Positions 44,073-58,502 of a DNA stretch of 64,000 nucleotides are shown here, piece after piece (the first letter of the stretch is position 1; every line of letters starts with the position of its first letter). A model generated the notes under the pieces. That model did not search any database. It was not told where the DNA came from and worked only from the letters and a program-made list of their open reading frames with translations. Source of the stretch: Sporosarcina sp. E16_8 (GTDB lineage Bacteria > Bacillota > Bacilli > Bacillales_A > Planococcaceae); the NCBI RefSeq assembly GCF_017347095.1, contig NZ_JADPRZ010000005.1:1-64000 (forward strand). The letters are read 5' to 3'. The position numbers and the translations under genes are program-made.

Positions 44073-45293
44073 TCAGATGCTTTCTGCGGAGGATTGTTTG
44101 GGTTGTTCTAATATGATATTTCTTTTTTTCATCTGAACAAAGAAAATGGCTGTCATGCTTAAACTGATCAATCCGAAAATGATAACCATCGATTGCAATC
44201 CGATAATATCGAGAAATGCACCCGCTGTCAGTAAAACGACCTGGAACATGACTCGTTCTAGCATATTGCGGAACGAGAAAAATCGGCCATGGTACTCTTT
44301 CGGCATCTGTTTCTGAAAAATGACCATCGCTGTTGGAAAAAAACAACCTAACGCGAATCCGAGAACGGTAAAGGCACTTAATGTTATAACTGTACTATCT
44401 GCAAAAAAGAGCATGAATTCTGCCACTGCTACCATTGTTGCAAAGGAAAATAAAATAGTCGTCGTGCGCCATTTCTTAGAAATATACTTCACGGCAAATG
44501 TTCCGACCATGAATGCTACCCCTTCAAATGTATAAATAAGTCCTTTAATTGATGCAGAATCTTGGATTTCACTAATATTAATGACAATTAAGTTGAATGA
44601 TCCGATGAAAAGCAATGGAATAAGTGTCATAATGAGAGTCATGCCGACTGCTGGATATGCTTTCAGCACAGGAAACACTTCCATGAACCCACCCTTGTTG
44701 CCTACAGATTTCACTTTGGCCTCTCTTCCCTCTCCCTCATCGATGCGCAACATCATTGTGAATAGTAGTAGTGCACCGTAAGCAATCATTGATATCCAGT
44801 AGAGCGAAATAAGCGACCAGTAGACGAGCATAATACCCGCTAAAGCCGTACCAAGCACACGTGAAATCGTTGCAACGTTCATATGCCACCCGTTCATCGT
44901 CAACAAATCATCATCTTTAACGACAAGCGGAATAGTAGCCTGCAGTGCAGGGAAGTAAAATGTTGCAGAGAGTTGAATGCTAACCATGAATGCAACCATC
45001 CACCAAATAGATCCCGTTGAAATTGCAATTAGCATAAAGATAACACTGAGCATACGCCCTGCCCCTGATATAAGTAGTACTGTTTTTTTCCTTGACTGAT
45101 CAATGATTTTCCCAGCTAATGGCCCCGCAAAGATTCCTGCAAGAAGCCCTGCTGACATTATTAATGCTTTAACGAAATCTGATGGGATCTTTTCTTGCAT
45201 AAACTCAAGATTTCCGATTATTCCAGTCCATAATCCTAAGCCGGCAATCATTTCGCCAGCTAAAATGATCCAAATATTCCTGTTTTTCCACAT
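44073..45293 (-). CDS. MFS transporter
   Basis: A 406-residue permease with 12 predicted membrane segments. WIILAGEMIAGLGLWTGIIG opens the protein, GIFAGPLAGKIIDQSRKKTV is motif A, and MPKEYHGRFFSFRNMLERVM with FQVVLLTAGAFLDIIG is typical of the macrolide-efflux-like MFS group. The basic C-terminus is cytosolic. GGGGATATTG precedes the ATG. A GC-rich folded segment lies upstream (45400-45490). Substrate unknown. Confidence 0.88.
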   Translation of the reverse strand: MWKNRNIWIILAGEMIAGLGLWTGIIGNLEFMQEKIPSDFVKALIMSAGLLAGIFAGPLAGKIIDQSRKKTVLLISGAGRMLSVIFMLIAISTGSIWWMVAFMVSIQLSATFYFPALQATIPLVVKDDDLLTMNGWHMNVATISRVLGTALAGIMLVYWSLISLYWISMIAYGALLLFTMMLRIDEGEGREAKVKSVGNKGGFMEVFPVLKAYPAVGMTLIMTLIPLLFIGSFNLIVINISEIQDSASIKGLIYTFEGVAFMVGTFAVKYISKKWRTTTILFSFATMVAVAEFMLFFADSTVITLSAFTVLGFALGCFFPTAMVIFQKQMPKEYHGRFFSFRNMLERVMFQVVLLTAGAFLDIIGLQSMVIIFGLISLSMTAIFFVQMKKRNIILEQPKQSSAESI

Positions 45294-45574
45294 ACAATAT
45301 CCCCGTTCTATTAGTAATAATTTCTCGAATAGTCCACACTTGTACAGGATCGTCTATTTTAGAGTTATATATGTTGAACTATAGAACTCTATCTATCTCG
45401 CTACGGTGCTAGGGGATGCCTCCCCTTCTTAGCAAAGCAGCTTCGCCGGCAGTCTAAGAACTTCGGCTGCTCTTTGTAAGGCTCATTCTCTCAGTATAAA
45501 TTTATAGCATATATAGTTTCCTTTTGAACGCGCAAATTATTTCGCTTATCGAACTATTATACGTTAGAAGAAAT
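45294..45574. other. Leader region of the MFS gene with a folded GC-rich segment
   Basis: Around 45396-45480, GGGGATGCCTCCCC and AGCAAAGCAGC...GCTGCTCTTTG can pair, giving two hairpins in an otherwise A+T-rich gap. It may be an untranslated leader of the minus-strand MFS gene or a further intergenic repeat. No known riboswitch class is recognised. Confidence 0.4.
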
Positions 45575-45608
45575 TAAAAGTCATGGGAGGATACTCCCAT
45601 GACTTTTA
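45575..45608. terminator. Terminator after parC
   Basis: TTAAAAGTCATGGGAG and CTCCCATGACTTTTAA form a perfect stem with GATA-type loop. It lies eight bases after the parC stop (minus strand). Confidence 0.93.
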
Positions 45609-45615
45609 AAGTTAC

Positions 45616-50318
<4,703 letters not shown>

Positions 50319-50921
50319 ATGGAACTTATCATACTTTTACTGATTGCTTATCTAATCGGCTCCGTTCCTTCTGCACTTTGGGTTGGGAAACTTTTTTACA
50401 AGACTGACATTCGTCAACATGGTAGCGGAAATCTAGGTGGCACGAATACCTTCCGTGTACTTGGTAAAACAGCGGGACTTACCGTAACAATTCTTGATAT
50501 TTTAAAAGGAACGGTAGCTGCACTGTTACCACTCCTTCCTATTTTCGACAGCGTTGCAGTCCATCCTCTACTTCCAGGACTTCTTGCGGTTGTCGGACAT
50601 ATGTATCCTGTCTTCGCTCACTTCAAAGGTGGTAAAGCTGTTGCGACATCGGGCGGTGTGTTGCTTGCCTATGAATGGCCCGTTTTCATCATTGTGCTCG
50701 TTACATTTTTCATCGCTTTAAAAGTAACGAAAATGGTGAGTTTATCATCAATGATTGTATCTGTAGTTGGATTTGTATACAGTATCTATTTTTACTTCCG
50801 AACAGGCGATATTTATCTGATGGTGATGATTGGTCTTTTCGGTGCCTTTATCTTCTACCGCCACCGGGAGAATATAGGTCGCATCAAAGCAGGAACTGAG
50901 CCAAAAGTGAAGTGGTTATAA
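50319..50921 (+). CDS. plsY: Glycerol-3-phosphate acyltransferase PlsY
   Basis: Transfers the acyl group from acyl phosphate to glycerol-3-phosphate, the first step of phospholipid synthesis; inner membrane. The 200-residue product has five membrane helices and the three family motifs: LIGSVPSALWVGKLF, HGSGNLGGTNTFRVLGK, and GHMYPVFAHFKGGKAVATSGG. AAAAGGGG precedes the ATG. Its position beside parE and the HesB-like gene matches the yneS locus of B. subtilis. Confidence 0.97.
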   Translation: MELIILLLIAYLIGSVPSALWVGKLFYKTDIRQHGSGNLGGTNTFRVLGKTAGLTVTILDILKGTVAALLPLLPIFDSVAVHPLLPGLLAVVGHMYPVFAHFKGGKAVATSGGVLLAYEWPVFIIVLVTFFIALKVTKMVSLSSMIVSVVGFVYSIYFYFRTGDIYLMVMIGLFGAFIFYRHRENIGRIKAGTEPKVKWL

Positions 50922-50957
50922 TACAATGATAGTAGTAATGGAAGGCTGGTGCGTCCT

Positions 50958-51251
50958 ATGAAGATTATTTTATCGAACGAAGCGCTTTTATGGTTTAAAG
51001 AAGAGATGGAAGCTGTACCTGGTGACGCCATTCGCTTTTTTGCAAGATATGGCGGGTCAAGTTCGATACAGGCAGGCTTTTCGCTTGGTGTAACGAAAGA
51101 ACAACCAGATGAAGTAGCCGTTGAAACCGAGCATGATAGCGTCCGTTATTATGTTGAAAGCCGGGACAAATGGTATTTCACTGACCATAACTTATATGTC
51201 AGTGTTGATCCGAAACTAGCCGAACTTATTTATTCATACGAAAAAGCGTGA
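50958..51251 (+). CDS. HesB/YneR-like protein
   Basis: A 97-residue protein with the HesB/IscA-like fold: IILSNEALLWFKEEMEAVPG, IRFFARYGGSSSIQAGFSLG, RYYVESRDKWYFTDHNLYVS. The three cysteines of true IscA scaffolds are missing, as in YneR of B. subtilis, so iron-sulphur assembly is unlikely. ATG 50958 is chosen to match YneR; GTG 50949 is an alternative with a closer ribosome binding site. The gene lies 36 bases after plsY and ends in a terminator. Confidence 0.85.
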   Translation: MKIILSNEALLWFKEEMEAVPGDAIRFFARYGGSSSIQAGFSLGVTKEQPDEVAVETEHDSVRYYVESRDKWYFTDHNLYVSVDPKLAELIYSYEKA

Positions 51252-51277
51252 GGGCCATATGCCTCACGCTTTTATTT
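51240..51277 (+). terminator. Terminator after the HesB-like gene
   Basis: AAAAAGCGTGAGG and CCTCACGCTTTTA pair around GCCATATG. Confidence 0.92.
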
Positions 51278-51355
51278 ATGAGTAGGCAAGGCTTTGATGA
51301 CAATAAGTAATTATTAACTCCCAAAAAAACGTAGAACTATTATACTTCACGCTCT

Positions 51356-51658
51356 CTACAGTAGATTGAAACGTTCTAATTGATTGCGTAGCCCTTCCTT
51401 TAGTAAAATATCTCGTTCATGCTTCCCAAACAAATCAAAATGAGGATAATCATCCCGCATATCGATCCACTCGCGCTTCAATCCATATCGCTTGCCCCAT
51501 TCGACAAGTTTGTCGATATCCGCGCAACCTGCCTTGGTTACTGTATTGCATGCTGGAAAGCGTTCATCGAGCCAGTAATGAGTTAAAAATGCCATTTCCC
51601 CTTCGCTGACTGCTTTTTTCCATGCTTGCAGTTCGGCGCGACGTATTCCAAATGCCAT
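51356..51658 (-). CDS. yneQ: Conserved protein YneQ
   Basis: A 100-residue soluble protein with AFLTHYWLDERFPACNTVTK, AGCADIDKLVEWGKRYGLKR and EWIDMRDDYPHFDLFG, matching YneQ of B. subtilis. Function unknown. Two cysteines and the PHFDLFG motif are conserved. Its ATG overlaps the last base of the thioesterase gene (TAATG), so the two are coupled. Confidence 0.88.
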   Translation of the reverse strand: MAFGIRRAELQAWKKAVSEGEMAFLTHYWLDERFPACNTVTKAGCADIDKLVEWGKRYGLKREWIDMRDDYPHFDLFGKHERDILLKEGLRNQLERFNLL

Positions 51659-52083
51659 TAATCTTTACACCGCTTAACTTCCGTATATTTAGCATCCCAA
51701 TCAGGTGCAACTTTCTTTAGGGAAACGGGACGGAATGACCCTTTTTTCACGATGACATGTTCCGATTTTGCTGTTGCTGAAATTGTGCCGTCCTCATGGA
51801 GGATTTCATAGCCGTAAGTTGTTCGCAGCCTTCCGTGTGACTCTACCCAAGTCCGTACAGTCGCTTTCTGACCGTATTTCATCGCCGCCTTATATTGGAT
51901 AGATAAGTCCGTAACTGGCGACAAGAAGCCGTCTGCCTCCAGTTGCGCGTATGTATAGCCTAAGTCCTCAATCAACTTCGTTCTTCCGATTTCCATCCAC
52001 ACTAAATAGTTCGCGTGATAGACGATACCCATCTGATCTGTTTCTGCGTATCTGATTTCAATTTCTTTTTCACTGATAAACAA
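51658..52083 (-). CDS. yneP: Acyl-CoA thioesterase (YneP, hot-dog fold)
   Basis: A 141-residue 4HBT-type thioesterase. IEIRYAETDQMGIVYHANYL carries the catalytic Asp and His of the 4-hydroxybenzoyl-CoA thioesterase class, followed by VWMEIGRTKLIEDLGYTYAQ. The remainder forms the beta sheet (ATVRTWVESHGRLRTTYGYEI). It hydrolyses acyl-CoA or acyl-ACP; the physiological substrate is unknown. It lies in the conserved citB-yneP-yneQ order. Confidence 0.92.
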   Translation of the reverse strand: MFISEKEIEIRYAETDQMGIVYHANYLVWMEIGRTKLIEDLGYTYAQLEADGFLSPVTDLSIQYKAAMKYGQKATVRTWVESHGRLRTTYGYEILHEDGTISATAKSEHVIVKKGSFRPVSLKKVAPDWDAKYTEVKRCKD

Positions 52084-52165
52084 TTACCGTCACCTCATTC
52101 CCTATTATACAAAAGCAATGCTGAAAAAGCTGTCTAGAGGTTACACCTTTTTTTTAGATAGAAAA

Positions 52166-52192
52166 AAGGTGCCCGGTTAAACCGGACACCTT
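52166..52192. terminator. Terminator hairpin between acnA and yneP
   Basis: AAGGTGCCCGGTT and AACCGGACACCTT form a stem with one mismatch. A run of eight T on the left side serves the minus strand. Confidence 0.88.
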
Positions 52193-52221
52193 CTCGTATA
52201 GATAATTATAATTTTCTCTAC

Positions 52222-52290
52222 CCGGAACAGTGTCCAGGCTCCAGCGCCTAGGGGCTGGAGCCTGTCGCCCCTGAACAGGCGCTTACGCTT
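52222..52290. repeat. Dispersed GC-rich repeat copy
   Basis: GTCCAGGCTCCAGCGCCTAG then GGGCTGGAGCCTGTCGCCCC and GAACAGGCGCTTACGCTTTT. In reverse complement it begins AAAAGCGTAAGCGCCTGTTC and ends GGCGCTGGAGCCTGGAC, the same ends as the 15.0 kb units. It lies between the acnA stop and its terminator. Confidence 0.8.
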
Positions 52291-52293
52291 TTC

Positions 52294-55008
52294 TTAGTTC
52301 GTTTTCATTTTATCACGAAGAACCATTTGCAGGATTCCGCCGTGACGGTAGTAGTCTACTTCAACTTCAGAGTCAAAGCGTGCTAGTACGTCAAATTCTT
52401 TGACAGAACCGTCTTTTGCTGTTGCTGTCACTTTCAGAATATCGCGTGGTTTAACACCTTCTGCGATATTAACGTTGATTGCCTCTTCACCAGTAAGGCC
52501 AAGTGTTTCAGCACTATCGCCTTTCATGAATTGAAGTGGAAGAACGCCCATCATAACAAGGTTTGAACGGTGAATACGCTCGTAGCTTTCAGCGATAACT
52601 GTTCTGATACCTAGAAGTGAAGTACCTTTTGCTGCCCAGTCACGTGAAGAACCCATTCCGTAGTCTTTTCCTGTGATGATTGCAAGACCTGTACCTTCTT
52701 CTTGATACTTCATAGCAGCATCATAGATTGGCATAATTTCTTTTGTTGGCCAGTAAGTCGTGAATCCACCTTCTGTACCTTTCGCAATCTGGTTACGAAT
52801 ACGGATGTTAGCGAATGTACCGCGCATCATTACTTCATGGTTACCACGGCGTGAACCGTATGAGTTGAAGAAACGAGGGCTTACGCCATTGTCGATCAAG
52901 TATTTACCAGCCGGCGTATCTTTACCGATTGCCCCTGCAGGTGAAATATGATCCGTTGTGATTGAATCGCCAAACTTACCAATGACACGAAGTCCTGAAA
53001 GTGCTTGAATGTCAGCTGGCTCTGTTGCAAGACCCTCGAAGAACGGCGGGTTTTGAATATACGTTGAGTTTTCATCGAAATCATACAATGAATCGTCTGT
53101 TGTTTCGATTGCATTCCATGCTTCGTTCTCAGTGAATACACGTGCATATTCTTTACGGAATAACTCAGGAGTAACTGTTGCTTTAACAACTGCTTGAATT
53201 TCTTCCGTAGTTGGCCAAATATCTTTGAAGAAGACATCAAAGCCGTCTTTGTCTTTACCAATTGGATCTTTTTCGAAGTCGATATCGACTGTTCCGGCAA
53301 GTGCATAAGCAACAACAAGTGGTGGTGAAGCCAAGTAGTTTGCTTTCACAAGTGGGTGAATACGACCTTCAAAGTTACGGTTACCAGATAGAACTGAAGA
53401 CATTAGCATATCGTTGCCCATGATCGCTTTTTCAATTTCAGGAAGAAGCGGTCCAGAGTTACCGATACATGTTGTACAACCGTATCCAACTGTGTTGAAT
53501 CCGATTTGATCTAAGAACACATTAAGACCTGAATCTTCCAGGTAGCCTGTAACGACTTTTGAACCTGGTGCAAGTGATGTTTTCACGTAAGCTGGTGGTG
53601 TAAGTCCTTTTTCAACTGCTTTTTTCGCGACAAGCCCAGCACCCAACATAACATATGGATTAGAAGTGTTTGTACATGAAGTGATTGCAGCGATTGCAAG
53701 GTCACCTGTTTTGATATTGACAGAACGGCCGTCTTCAAATTCAATTGTAGCTGTTTTTGCAAGCTCTTTTGGAGAGAATCCGAAACCTTGGTTTCCTTCA
53801 GGTGCAACAACTGCTTCTTTGAATGAACTTTGCATTTCTGTAAGAGGAATCAAATCTTGTGGACGTTTCGGTCCAGCAAGGTTCGCTACGATACCAGTAA
53901 GGTCGATTTCGACAACATCAGTGTAAATTGGTTCTTCGTTCTCTACTGTGAAGAACATGTCGTTTTCAACTAGATATTGTTTAACTACAGCAATGTCGCT
54001 ATCTTCACGGCCTGTTAAGCGCATGTAGTCAAGTGCTTCCTCATCAACTGGGAAGAAGCCACATGTAGCGCCGTATTCAGGTGCCATGTTCGCAATTGTT
54101 GCACGGTCTGCAAGTGGTAAGTGGGCAACGCCAGGTCCGAAGAACTCAACGAACTTACCTACAACGCCATGTGAACGAAGTGTTTGTGTAACTTTTAGCG
54201 CAAGGTCAGTTGCTGTCGTTCCGTTTGGAAGTTGGCCAACAAGTTTTACACCGATAACTTCTGGAATCGGGAAATATGAAGGCTGTCCAAGCATACCTGC
54301 TTCAGCTTCTATACCGCCGACGCCCCATCCAAGAACACCGATACCGTTGATCATCGTCGTGTGAGAGTCAGTTCCAACAAGTGTATCCGGGTATGTTTCG
54401 AATGTGCCGTCTTCGTTTTCAACTGCATGGACAACGTTTGCCAAGTACTCCAGGTTAACTTGGTGAACGATTCCTGTTGCAGGTGGTACTGCACGGTAGT
54501 TGTCATATGCTTTTTGTGCCCAGCTAAGGAATTGGTAACGTTCTGCGTTACGCTCGAATTCAAGTTCCATGTTTAGGTTAAGCGCTTCTGCTGTTCCGTA
54601 ACGGTCAACTTGTACAGAGTGGTCAATAACAAGGTCAACCGGAATTTCAGGATTAATCTTGTTAGGGTCGCCGCCCATTGCTGCCATTGCTGAACGAAGT
54701 GATGCAAGATCAACAACAACAGGTACACCTGTGAAGTCTTGAAGGATAACGCGTGACGGTTTGAAAGGTACTTCTGCATCCGCGTCCGCATCTTTCCCCC
54801 ATTTTGCCAGGTTTTCGACATGATTGTCTTTGATGACATAACCGTCGTGTTGACGTAGGACGGATTCAAGTAGCACTTTAATCGAGTAAGGTAGATTTGA
54901 AACTTTAGCGATACCGGCTTCTTCGAGTGCGGCAAGACGATAATAGTTATATGTCTTACCGTTCAGATCGAATGATGTACGGCTGTTGTGCAAATTGCTT
55001 TTTACCAT
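52294..55008 (-). CDS. acnA: Aconitate hydratase AcnA (CitB)
   Basis: Converts citrate to isocitrate in the TCA cycle; apo-protein can act as an iron-sensing RNA-binding regulator in B. subtilis. The 904-residue product has the 4Fe-4S ligands in [18 protein letters not shown] and [12 protein letters not shown], the substrate segment [19 protein letters not shown], and the C-terminal swivel domain with [16 protein letters not shown] and [22 protein letters not shown] precedes the ATG. It matches the citB locus upstream of yneP. No CcpC or CodY box was identified by eye. Confidence 0.98.
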   Translation of the reverse strand: MVKSNLHNSRTSFDLNGKTYNYYRLAALEEAGIAKVSNLPYSIKVLLESVLRQHDGYVIKDNHVENLAKWGKDADADAEVPFKPSRVILQDFTGVPVVVDLASLRSAMAAMGGDPNKINPEIPVDLVIDHSVQVDRYGTAEALNLNMELEFERNAERYQFLSWAQKAYDNYRAVPPATGIVHQVNLEYLANVVHAVENEDGTFETYPDTLVGTDSHTTMINGIGVLGWGVGGIEAEAGMLGQPSYFPIPEVIGVKLVGQLPNGTTATDLALKVTQTLRSHGVVGKFVEFFGPGVAHLPLADRATIANMAPEYGATCGFFPVDEEALDYMRLTGREDSDIAVVKQYLVENDMFFTVENEEPIYTDVVEIDLTGIVANLAGPKRPQDLIPLTEMQSSFKEAVVAPEGNQGFGFSPKELAKTATIEFEDGRSVNIKTGDLAIAAITSCTNTSNPYVMLGAGLVAKKAVEKGLTPPAYVKTSLAPGSKVVTGYLEDSGLNVFLDQIGFNTVGYGCTTCIGNSGPLLPEIEKAIMGNDMLMSSVLSGNRNFEGRIHPLVKANYLASPPLVVAYALAGTVDIDFEKDPIGKDKDGFDVFFKDIWPTTEEIQAVVKATVTPELFRKEYARVFTENEAWNAIETTDDSLYDFDENSTYIQNPPFFEGLATEPADIQALSGLRVIGKFGDSITTDHISPAGAIGKDTPAGKYLIDNGVSPRFFNSYGSRRGNHEVMMRGTFANIRIRNQIAKGTEGGFTTYWPTKEIMPIYDAAMKYQEEGTGLAIITGKDYGMGSSRDWAAKGTSLLGIRTVIAESYERIHRSNLVMMGVLPLQFMKGDSAETLGLTGEEAINVNIAEGVKPRDILKVTATAKDGSVKEFDVLARFDSEVEVDYYRHGGILQMVLRDKMKTN

Positions 55009-55174
55009 TATTGAATTCCTCCTTCTATGTGTATAAGACTACTGAAAAGGCTGTAAATAAGCATCTTTTCTCTACTCCATCATATAATACCAACCCACAT
55101 AAGTAAAATACATTAACTTTATAGTCTATCATAAGTTAATATTATGACTCTCTTCCTTCCTTGCATAGAACTCT

Positions 55175-56488
55175 TCATATACGAAAAATAGATTGCAAGT
55201 AATTTGTCATGAAAACGCGGTTAGGGTCGTATTGCTGTCGGATTTCCATGAAACGTTGGAGATTTGGATAAAGTTTTTGCATTTTTTCATTCGTCAAATC
55301 ATTTACTTTTCCAAAATGTGGCCGCCCGTTGTATTTCTCCATTAGCTTGTGTACCCATTTAAAGTACGGTTCAGCGTCCATTCCTTTATACATATGGAAC
55401 GCAAGGAACACCGTTTTCTCTCCTTGCGTGGGACTGAGAAAAGCATTGTCACCAGCTGCGACCCTGCATTCGATTGGAAAATGGACGTAAAACGGATGTG
55501 CACGCAAAAAGTTATGTACTTCTTCGATGCACGCTTCAAATGTATGCAAGGGAATCGCATATTCTGTCTCTGTGAATTTGACGAGTCGAGGTGAAGGGAA
55601 CACTTCATAATACATACCCCTTTTTGAACCGTTTGGAACACTTTTTGCAGAAATAGTTGTCAACATTCGTGACATGCTGGGTTTGACGCGGCACAGTTCT
55701 GAAATCACTTTAAAACCAGCGTTTTCAATTAACCCATTTTTCATGAATTCGACTGTTTTCGATTGCAAAGTTTGTTTGTGGAGTGGCGTGATATTCGTCT
55801 TTTTTACTTGGACCGTATCTGTACCGGGGAAATAGAACCATTCAAAATGTCGGTTGTCGTGAATTCCGGAGGACCATTCAGCGAGGGCCTCACCTACCGT
55901 ACTTCGATAACTCATCATCTGCAGGCTGTAAAGTGGGATAGTCTTAATGGTCACGTCGAGAAGGACACCGAGCATGCCAAGCGAAAGGCTAAGTGCTTTT
56001 GATAATTCGTCTTGGCTGCGACGATGATGCTGTATCTCCCCTTTACCGTCAACCCACGTCCAAGCGACAACTTGGCTGGATAGCGAACCGAGTGCGATTC
56101 CTGTGCCGTGCGTTCCTGTACTCACTGCCCCGGCAATTGTCTGCTCCTGAATATCTCCCATATTTTCGAAACCCATGCCAATGGCAGCAAGCATGGGTGC
56201 CGCCTCATGTAAATACGTGCCGCCCCAAAGTCTCGCTTCCATCGCTTCAGAGTCATAGGAGATAAGTCCACGTAAATTGTCAAGTGACATTGCGTCACTT
56301 TCGGGCTTCGCGATGGGACTAAATGAGTGCGCAGCTCCTGTTACACGGAGGGATACACCACGAATTCTGCAGCTATTTACGACGTCTTGTATATCGCTGG
56401 CACTTTTCGGAAAGTGATAATAATCCGGTGTCGCTTTGACATTCCTGGACCAGTTCGCCCATTTCATTCCCTTTTTCGGAGCATTCAT
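55175..56488 (-). CDS. D-arabinono-1,4-lactone oxidase family FAD enzyme
   Basis: A 437-residue FAD-linked oxidoreductase of the aldonolactone oxidase family. N-terminal FAD-binding domain: YYHFPKSASDIQDVVNSCRI, RVTGAAHSFSPIAKPES (His available for covalent flavin linkage), QEQTIAGAVSTGTHGTG. C-terminal ALO domain with RPHFGKVNDLT and a final RQQYDPNRVFMTNYL. These oxidise sugar or polyol lactones with oxygen. ATG 56488 is nine bases after GAGGAAGG; it overlaps the preceding gene by ATGA, so the two are coupled. The substrate is not predictable. Confidence 0.9.
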   Translation of the reverse strand: MNAPKKGMKWANWSRNVKATPDYYHFPKSASDIQDVVNSCRIRGVSLRVTGAAHSFSPIAKPESDAMSLDNLRGLISYDSEAMEARLWGGTYLHEAAPMLAAIGMGFENMGDIQEQTIAGAVSTGTHGTGIALGSLSSQVVAWTWVDGKGEIQHHRRSQDELSKALSLSLGMLGVLLDVTIKTIPLYSLQMMSYRSTVGEALAEWSSGIHDNRHFEWFYFPGTDTVQVKKTNITPLHKQTLQSKTVEFMKNGLIENAGFKVISELCRVKPSMSRMLTTISAKSVPNGSKRGMYYEVFPSPRLVKFTETEYAIPLHTFEACIEEVHNFLRAHPFYVHFPIECRVAAGDNAFLSPTQGEKTVFLAFHMYKGMDAEPYFKWVHKLMEKYNGRPHFGKVNDLTNEKMQKLYPNLQRFMEIRQQYDPNRVFMTNYLQSIFRI

Positions 56489-57657
56489 AGAAAACATCCT
56501 TCCTCGCCTCTATAGGTTTTATAAGCACCAACATATTCAAATCCGCGTCTTGCGTGCAGTTCAGAAAAACGTTCGCAGAGCTCTCCCGCTTTGGCATGCC
56601 TAAAATAGACAGTATCTCCGACTTGAAGAGTTCCTTCTTTATCTCGCAATGGCGTTTGGACTTCGCCCGCCCCTTCATTTTTCAGATAGGAGAGCTTCTG
56701 CGGCCAGATAGGCACCGGATTTTTGTCGGTACCTATTGCTCCAGATGCAATATAACCACCCCCATGACAAACGATAATACCTTGCTCGGGCATTCTTGTG
56801 ACACGAAGGGCGAAAGTCGCTGCCGGTTCAAGCGCCAAGTTTTGATACCTCGAGAATAATGCCGGAAAGTAAAAGGCAGAGCCGATTGTCAGTTCCGTCA
56901 CTTCCTCTTCCCCCGATGTGAAATCGATGCTGCCAGAGCCGCCGCCATTTACGAATCGAAAACTGGACGAATTTTCCCGAATGAGATTGACTGCGCTTTT
57001 ACGGAAATTGCGCACATCTTTACGGGACAGTCGCTTCAATTGTTTGATGAGAGCTGACTGCCAGCGAACTGCTGGGATATCCGCGACACCCGCAATCTGT
57101 GCTTCATAGCCCATGACACCAGTGATGTTAGTATGTGTGAATAAACTGCCTGCCTTCAATAATTTCTCCACATCTGTAATTGATTTTAAGGAAGAGCGGT
57201 TTGTTCCAAAATACAGTATTTTGAAATCTGATGAGACGTTTATATCAATACAAATTTCAAGAATGACGTCATTTAACTTAGCTACGGATTCTAACCACTC
57301 CCACTGTTCGATATGGTCAACCATAAAGATGACCGTCCGACCTTCACGGATATAGGGAATGAGTTGCATAAGCGCTTGTTCTTCAACTTGTGGATAGCCA
57401 AGTAACAGGTCATTAAATCCTTTATTAAGTAGGAAAAGTGTTTCCCTTAGATCGAATGTCATCAAGCCGGCAGGATAATCCAATCTCTTTGCAATGTATT
57501 GCAGCAGTTCTACCGATCGCACAGATTTTGTAGCGATTCGGACTCCTTTCGTTCCAGAGGACTTGTTGACAAATTCGATATTACGGTCAAGCGCTTCAAG
57601 GTCAATGCAAGCGAAAGGACGTGTAAGGTGGGCGTAGGCTGCTTCCGCTTCATCCAA
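56485..57657 (-). CDS. Amino acid deaminase/aldolase-like PLP enzyme (alanine racemase fold)
   Basis: A 390-residue protein with the alanine-racemase N-terminal barrel. RIATKSVRSVELLQYIAKRL carries the PLP lysine in TKS. GVMGYEAQIAGV and SSSFRFVNGGGSGSIDFTSG bind the cofactor phosphate. The C-terminal domain has ATFALRVTRMPEQGIIVCHG and VQTPLRDKEGTLQVGDTVYF with RHAKAGELCERF, as in D-threonine aldolase/D-serine dehydratase-like proteins. TTG start after AAGGGAGATGA. It is transcribed with the downstream lactone oxidase gene, a pairing I also recall from other bacteria. Confidence 0.82.
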   Translation of the reverse strand: MDEAEAAYAHLTRPFACIDLEALDRNIEFVNKSSGTKGVRIATKSVRSVELLQYIAKRLDYPAGLMTFDLRETLFLLNKGFNDLLLGYPQVEEQALMQLIPYIREGRTVIFMVDHIEQWEWLESVAKLNDVILEICIDINVSSDFKILYFGTNRSSLKSITDVEKLLKAGSLFTHTNITGVMGYEAQIAGVADIPAVRWQSALIKQLKRLSRKDVRNFRKSAVNLIRENSSSFRFVNGGGSGSIDFTSGEEEVTELTIGSAFYFPALFSRYQNLALEPAATFALRVTRMPEQGIIVCHGGGYIASGAIGTDKNPVPIWPQKLSYLKNEGAGEVQTPLRDKEGTLQVGDTVYFRHAKAGELCERFSELHARRGFEYVGAYKTYRGEEGCFL

Positions 57658-57843
57658 AAGATCATCTCCCTTCAGGTGGTTCAGCTCGTATTAATTTAAG
57701 TATATTCTGATATTCATTTACACGCAAAATTACTTTTCTATTTATTTTATTTAGAGTAATCAAGTGGTTAAACACAGAAGTGAATGAAATAGTCACTAAA
57801 TTATGGCATGATGGAATGGTTGACATATAAAGGGGTGGCATAA

Positions 57844-58389
57844 ATGAAGAAAGCATTGTTGATTATTGATTATACAGAGGATTTTGTGGCTGAAGATGGT
57901 GCACTTACATGCGGGCAACCAGGAATTTCATTGGAAAAATACATTACCGAATTAACAGAAGGTTTTTTAGATGAAAATCATTTCGTTATAATGCCAGTTG
58001 ATGTGCATGATGTAGGCGATTTGTATCATCCTGAAACGAAACAATTCCCACCACATAATATACGTGGGACTGTTGGAAGGAATCTGTATGGTTCCCTTCA
58101 ACGATTGTATGATGAGCGCAAGGAAGAAATCCATTGGATGGACAAAACACGTTTTAGCGCATTTGCGGGAACAGACTTGGAATTGCTTCTCCGAGCACGG
58201 AGGATTACGGAATTGCATTTGGTTGGTGTCTGTACGGATATTTGCATCCTCCATACAGCCGTTGACGCATACAACCGGGGATTTGACATAGTCGTCCACG
58301 AGAAAGGTGTCGCAAGCTTCGATCCTGCAGGTCATGAATGGGCACTTTGTCATTTTGAAAATACGTTAGGTGTTACTGTTGTCCGCTAA
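57844..58389 (+). CDS. Nicotinamidase/isochorismatase-family cysteine hydrolase (PncA-like)
   Basis: A 181-residue cysteine hydrolase. The catalytic triad is visible: Asp9 in ALLIIDYTEDF, Lys101 in MDKTRFSAF, and Cys130 in LVGVCTDICILHTA. The metal-site residues Asp53, His55 and a His near residue 71 are in VDVHDVGD and FPPHNIRGT, fitting PncA, which hydrolyses nicotinamide to nicotinate for NAD recycling. The ATG follows AAAGGGGTGG. It is monocistronic. Other amidohydrolases of the family are possible. Confidence 0.88.
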   Translation: MKKALLIIDYTEDFVAEDGALTCGQPGISLEKYITELTEGFLDENHFVIMPVDVHDVGDLYHPETKQFPPHNIRGTVGRNLYGSLQRLYDERKEEIHWMDKTRFSAFAGTDLELLLRARRITELHLVGVCTDICILHTAVDAYNRGFDIVVHEKGVASFDPAGHEWALCHFENTLGVTVVR

Positions 58390-58426
58390 CTCTCTTGAGG
58401 TTTTAGGCAATATTTCCCTTTCAGGT

Positions 58427-58452
58427 GTTTAAGGGGATGTAATAAAGGTTAT
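58427..58452 (+). promoter_or_regulatory. Possible sigma-B (general stress) promoter
   Basis: GTTTAA (58427-58432), a 14-base spacer and GGTTAT (58447-58452) fit the sigma-B pattern GTTTAA-N12-14-GGGWAW with one mismatch in the -10. It lies about 50 bases before a GlsB/YwzA-type gene; B. subtilis ywzA is sigma-B-dependent as I recall. Confidence 0.5.
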
Positions 58453-58502
58453 TGTAAAGACTATAGAGGAAATTTTAAATTATTAAAAAGGAGATGAATG
58501 GT

